Below are positions 20,050 to 22,855 of a stretch of DNA of 22,855 nucleotides, one piece after another (positions within the stretch are counted from its first letter, which is position 1; each line of letters opens with the position of its first letter). The notes below the pieces were generated by a model. The model was given only the letters and a program-made list of their open reading frames with translations, made no database searches and was not told the DNA's origin. The position numbers and the translations under genes were made by a program. This DNA is from a virus, in IMG/VR virus record IMGVR_UViG_3300010354_014810, positions 1 to 22,855 of that record; one strand, given 5' to 3'.

Positions 20050-21198
20050 TCATAGTTTAAAGTCAGCAAAACTATCTGGTTTAATGTCCTGATTAAGACC
20101 ACCGACTAGATAAGACGTAATCTGAACCTCTTGAGGTGCAACCTGCACTCCCTTTGAACTGAGCCAATTATCTGTCCATGGAAGAGGATTATTATTAGCC
20201 GGAATATCATAAAGAGGTTTAAACCCAATAGCCTTCATACGTCTGTTACAAACCCACTCAACATATTGACAAAGAAGAGCGGAGTTTAACCCTATAAGCG
20301 AGCCGTCCTTAAAAATATATTCGGCCCATCTTTTTTCTTGATTAACTGCCTCTTCAAATGTCTTATAAACCCATTGCTCTTCTTCTTTTGCAATTTTTAC
20401 CATATCAGGATCATCACCTGATTTCCATTTTGAAAGAATATTTTGGGTTATATTTAAATGAATGGCTTCATCGCGGCTAATTAGCGAAATAATCTTAGCA
20501 CTTCCTTCCATCAACTTCAGCTCACCGAAAGCAAAAGAGCAGGCAAAGGAAACATAAAAACGAATTCCTTCTAGAATATTAACAGTCATTATGGCCCGGT
20601 AAAGTTTTCTCTTTACTTCATAAAGTTCATTTTTACCTAGTTCTACACCTTCATTATTAAATTGCCAAAGATTTGAAGAAGAGTATTGTTGAGCATGTTG
20701 AATGTATTCATCATAATTATCAGTAATGCTCTTGGCTCTTTCTAAAATTCTATCATCTCCAATAATAGTATCAAATATTTCAGATGGGTTAGAATAAATA
20801 TTTTTTATAATATAAGTGTATGATCGACTATGGATCATTTCCATAAATCCCCAGGCCTCTATACATGATTCAAGTTCTGGTAAAGAGCAGTAAGGCAGAA
20901 AAGCGATTGAAGTTCCTCTCCCCTGAACAGAATCAAGCATAATCTGGTACTTTAAATTGGAAGTATAAATGTGCTTTTGTTCAGGGCGAAGAGTCTGATA
21001 ATCCGCCCTATCTTTTTGAAGATTTATTTCTTCCGGGCGCCAGAAGAAACTGAGCTGCTGTTGTGTGAGTTTTTCAAAAACTGGGTATTTATACTCATCA
21101 TATCGTTGGATCCCCAATGGAGCACCAAAAAACATTTTTTGCTTTTTGGTGTCAATTTCTTCTGTATTAAAAACAGTCATTCCTTTTACTTTAGACAT
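20050..21198 (-). CDS. nrdB: Ribonucleoside-diphosphate reductase class Ia small subunit
   Basis: 382 residues, near the E. coli NrdB length. All diiron ligands are present: D89, E120, H123, E210, E244, H247, and the radical tyrosine Y127 (HSRSYTYI), each shifted +5 or so from E. coli numbering (D84, E115, H118, Y122, E204, E238, H241). C-terminus ends DFKL, the tail that docks on the large subunit. The N-terminus (FGAPLGIQRYDEYKYPVFEKL, in pieces) matches the family. Starts 12 bases after the nrdA-C stop, with AAGAGA ahead of ATG. With the split NrdA it makes dNTPs for phage replication. Confidence 0.97.
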   Translation of the reverse strand: MSKVKGMTVFNTEEIDTKKQKMFFGAPLGIQRYDEYKYPVFEKLTQQQLSFFWRPEEINLQKDRADYQTLRPEQKHIYTSNLKYQIMLDSVQGRGTSIAFLPYCSLPELESCIEAWGFMEMIHSRSYTYIIKNIYSNPSEIFDTIIGDDRILERAKSITDNYDEYIQHAQQYSSSNLWQFNNEGVELGKNELYEVKRKLYRAIMTVNILEGIRFYVSFACSFAFGELKLMEGSAKIISLISRDEAIHLNITQNILSKWKSGDDPDMVKIAKEEEQWVYKTFEEAVNQEKRWAEYIFKDGSLIGLNSALLCQYVEWVCNRRMKAIGFKPLYDIPANNNPLPWTDNWLSSKGVQVAPQEVQITSYLVGGLNQDIKPDSFADFKL

Positions 21199-21210
21199 AG
21201 ATCTCTTAGA

Positions 21211-21750
21211 TTAAACGTTACATGCAATACATTCTTCTTCTGATGATAAAATTTCAGAAATTAAATCATTATTTTTAATTTCTTCGGCAGAAACATCATC
21301 AGTTTTGCCGTCATATGTGTTATGATAATATGCAGTCTTTGCACCATATTTGTATAGTGAAAGAACGTCATTTACCAAAACGCTAACAGGTACTTCATTG
21401 TTTTGGTAATTTTCGGGATTATAACTTGTATTTACACTAATGCCCTGGTCAAAGAACTTTTGCATAACAGAAACACAATTAATGTATCCTTCATTTGAAG
21501 ACATTTCCCAAAGAAGTGTATAATTGTTTTTTAGTTTATTATACTGAGGTACAATCTGTTTGAGAGTTCCTTTTTTAGATTGTTTAATAGAAAGATAATC
21601 CCTAGGAGGTTCTACTCCATTTGTTGCATTACATGAAACTGAACTGTTGTGAGATACTAGCCCTTCACAGTTGTAATGATGAACTTCTGGAACTTCAATG
21701 TCGTAAGTTGGAAGAATTTCTCCTTCAAATTGAATCGTTTTTACTTTCAT
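21211..21750 (-). CDS. nrdA: Split-intein C-fragment fused to C-terminal part of NrdA
   Basis: 179 residues. Residues 1-35 look like an intein C-terminal fragment: block F YDIEVPEVHHY (16-26) and block G NCEGLVSHN with penultimate H34, terminal N35, and extein +1 Ser36. From 36, SSVSCNATNGVEPPRDYLSIK matches E. coli NrdA from about residue 625 (SSQISNATNGIEPPRG), then LLWEM, FFDQGISVNTSYNP, YKYGAKTAYYHNT, and ends CIAC (174-177), the redox-active C-terminal Cys pair. Its own AAGGAGA sits 6 bases before ATG 21750, so it is an independent gene rather than a frameshift. Upstream, the active-site N-terminal half of NrdA is absent in this window. Confidence 0.9.
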   Translation of the reverse strand: MKVKTIQFEGEILPTYDIEVPEVHHYNCEGLVSHNSSVSCNATNGVEPPRDYLSIKQSKKGTLKQIVPQYNKLKNNYTLLWEMSSNEGYINCVSVMQKFFDQGISVNTSYNPENYQNNEVPVSVLVNDVLSLYKYGAKTAYYHNTYDGKTDDVSAEEIKNNDLISEILSSEEECIACNV

Positions 21751-22801
21751 GTGTCTCCTTAAATTTTTTGTACTCGGTTAAAAGGTGGGTTTTAGTAATA
21801 GAACATTTATGTTGTTTTGAGCCATTAACACTTCCCGGAAGCATTTCTAAATTTACTATTGATCCAATTATTTCTGGGGGAATATTATTTATAAATCCCA
21901 TTTTAATTGAATATTTGTGATCTAATTGAAATTCTCTAGATCTTAATTCTAAATTCTCAATTGTTCCACCGTAAAATAATAAACTCTGATTAGTATACCT
22001 AATTACAAGAGTTTTATATTTTTTAAAGTCGTCAACGATGTCATTTTCAATCCATACTCCCAATTCCTCCATTCTTTTTCTATATTTTTCAGATACTTGA
22101 AGATAAACTTCTTGCCAAGTATCAGGATATTTTTCACGAAGATATTCTGTGTTTCTTGTATGATTAGGTTTTTTCTTGTCTATTTTATTTAAAATAACGG
22201 AAATTTCATCCTCGCTATAACCTCGTTGTCTATAATATTCTCTATGAACACCAGAGGTTGATCTTTGATATTTACTAACTTCAATTTTAGCTTCTTCTAA
22301 ACTATATCCACGATGAGTCCAATATTCTACAGTTCGTTTAGATTTTCTTTTCATAGCATATGATTTTTCCTCTTCCCAGGTTTCCCCATATTTTTCTTTG
22401 AACCATTCATCAGAAGACGGATATGCGCTGGTTAATCTAAATTTTTCATACATTTCTAAACCTTTTTCTTCTCCATGCCTTTTTATAAAAGCCTCTTTTG
22501 TTTGACCATTATCTATTTTATTTTGTTTAATAAGCTCAACAGCCTCATCATAAGAAAGGTTTCTTCTGTACATCCAATATTCTGGTTCATATTGAAGTTT
22601 TCTTTTATTTGGGTATAGAAAAACATAACTAACATATTTTTTAACAACTTCAATATTAAATCTTTCTGGTGGAGTTTCTTCAAAAGGCTTTCTTAGTGAC
22701 CTAGGATCAATTTTTCCGATTTGTTTCAATTCTTTAAGAAGTTGATGAGGATTATGAATATTAAATTTAGTTTCCATTAGTGTAGTTAATTTTATCTTCA
22801 T
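21725..22801 (-). CDS. HNH-type homing endonuclease between split nrdA halves
   Basis: 358 residues (start 22801; ATG at codon 10 is an alternative). The C-terminal end (LDHKYSIKMGF 293-303, NLEMLPGSVNGSKQHKCS 317-334) has an H295...N317...N326-K329 HNH-like arrangement typical of free-standing phage homing enzymes. The middle has degenerate repeats of 'EYW..RG.S.EEA' type (about 74, 159, 188) and 'EW/YL(K)EKYG.TW' type (132, 219). These are likely DNA-binding modules. It overlaps the IntC-NrdA gene by 26 bases and is preceded by a hairpin and a CTAAATA box. Location exactly between intein parts fits homing into the intein-containing nrdA site. Confidence 0.8.
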   Translation of the reverse strand: MKIKLTTLMETKFNIHNPHQLLKELKQIGKIDPRSLRKPFEETPPERFNIEVVKKYVSYVFLYPNKRKLQYEPEYWMYRRNLSYDEAVELIKQNKIDNGQTKEAFIKRHGEEKGLEMYEKFRLTSAYPSSDEWFKEKYGETWEEEKSYAMKRKSKRTVEYWTHRGYSLEEAKIEVSKYQRSTSGVHREYYRQRGYSEDEISVILNKIDKKKPNHTRNTEYLREKYPDTWQEVYLQVSEKYRKRMEELGVWIENDIVDDFKKYKTLVIRYTNQSLLFYGGTIENLELRSREFQLDHKYSIKMGFINNIPPEIIGSIVNLEMLPGSVNGSKQHKCSITKTHLLTEYKKFKETHESKNDSI

Positions 22802-22848
22802 TGATGCCTTTACTAAACTATTATTATTTAGTAAAGTAAAGGCATCAA
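22801..22848 (-). promoter_or_regulatory. Hairpin abutting the endonuclease start codon
   Basis: TTGATGCCTTTACT (22801-22814) pairs perfectly with AGTAAAGGCATCAA (22835-22848) around a 20-nt loop; an inner TTTACTAAA/TTTAGTAAA offers an alternative pairing. The stem runs up to the ATG, so it could hide the start from ribosomes in longer transcripts, as hairpins do for T4 I-TevI. It may also end the upstream transcript. Confidence 0.7.
22825..22831 (-). promoter_or_regulatory. CTAAATA late box inside the endonuclease leader hairpin
   Basis: ACTAAATAATAATAG on the minus strand, 24 bases upstream of ATG 22801, within the hairpin loop. A transcript starting below it would lose the 5' arm and free the start codon. 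Confidence 0.45.
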
Positions 22849-22855
22849 CGCATTA

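Noticed and set aside
21211-22801. Single frameshifted nrdA intein instead of separate genes
   Set aside because: The IntC-NrdA frame has its own strong ribosome binding site and a start codon directly before the intein end, and the endonuclease has a separate start with its own leader.

Overview
The window looks like part of a T4-like cyanophage (a myovirus of marine Synechococcus or Prochlorococcus). The grounds are: an AT-rich, tightly packed minus-strand gene string with stop/start overlaps; class Ia ribonucleotide reductase genes nrdA-nrdB closest to Escherichia coli/T4-type enzymes; many small proteins of cyanophage type; GIY-YIG and HNH nucleases; a phage-type GH24 lysozyme; a tRNA-Pro gene; T4-late-like promoter boxes; and, at the left edge, the start of a cyanobacterial-type SLH porin. 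These assignments come from reading the sequence and recalling families. No database search was run.

Layout from left to right. (1) 1-860: host-like envelope genes, the 5' end of a porin and a secreted RlpA-like protein, each behind its own sigma70-like promoter. (2) 865-7272: a glycan-modification cluster on the minus strand with two GT25, four GT2-like, one GT11 fucosyltransferase and two FkbM methyltransferases. One FkbM gene is cut short by a palindromic tandem insertion. (3) 7269-8086: small membrane and hypothetical genes. (4) 8087-8998: a mostly non-coding stretch with a strong early-type promoter, several hairpins, a tRNA-like element and a terminator. (5) 8999-12237: a run of small early-type genes, including three tandem paralogs. 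(6) tRNA-Pro(UGG), then more small genes, an HExxH metallopeptidase-like protein, a deaminase-like protein and an HNH nuclease (12281-14947). (7) 15338-16340: a plus-strand island with a thermonuclease and small membrane proteins. (8) 16337-19986: a small possible structural gene, two cell-wall hydrolases, a GIY-YIG nuclease and a long Ala/Lys-rich protein. (9) 20050-22855: nrdB and a fractured nrdA.

The most striking system is at the right end. The nrdA gene seen here encodes only the C-terminal ~144 residues of the large subunit, fused behind a 35-residue C-terminal split-intein fragment ending in His-Asn followed by Ser. Directly upstream is a free-standing HNH-type homing endonuclease gene, itself preceded by a hairpin and a late-promoter-like box. 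The N-terminal half (NrdA-N plus IntN) should lie just beyond the right edge, so active RNR would need protein trans-splicing. This matches the 'fractured gene' arrangement known from metagenomic split inteins.

Two promoter types recur on the minus strand: a sigma70-like type (often CCCCTTGACA, 16-17 nt, then a -10 box) before accessory or early genes, and a CTAAATA/ATAAATA box before late-type genes. These suggest separate early and late programmes.
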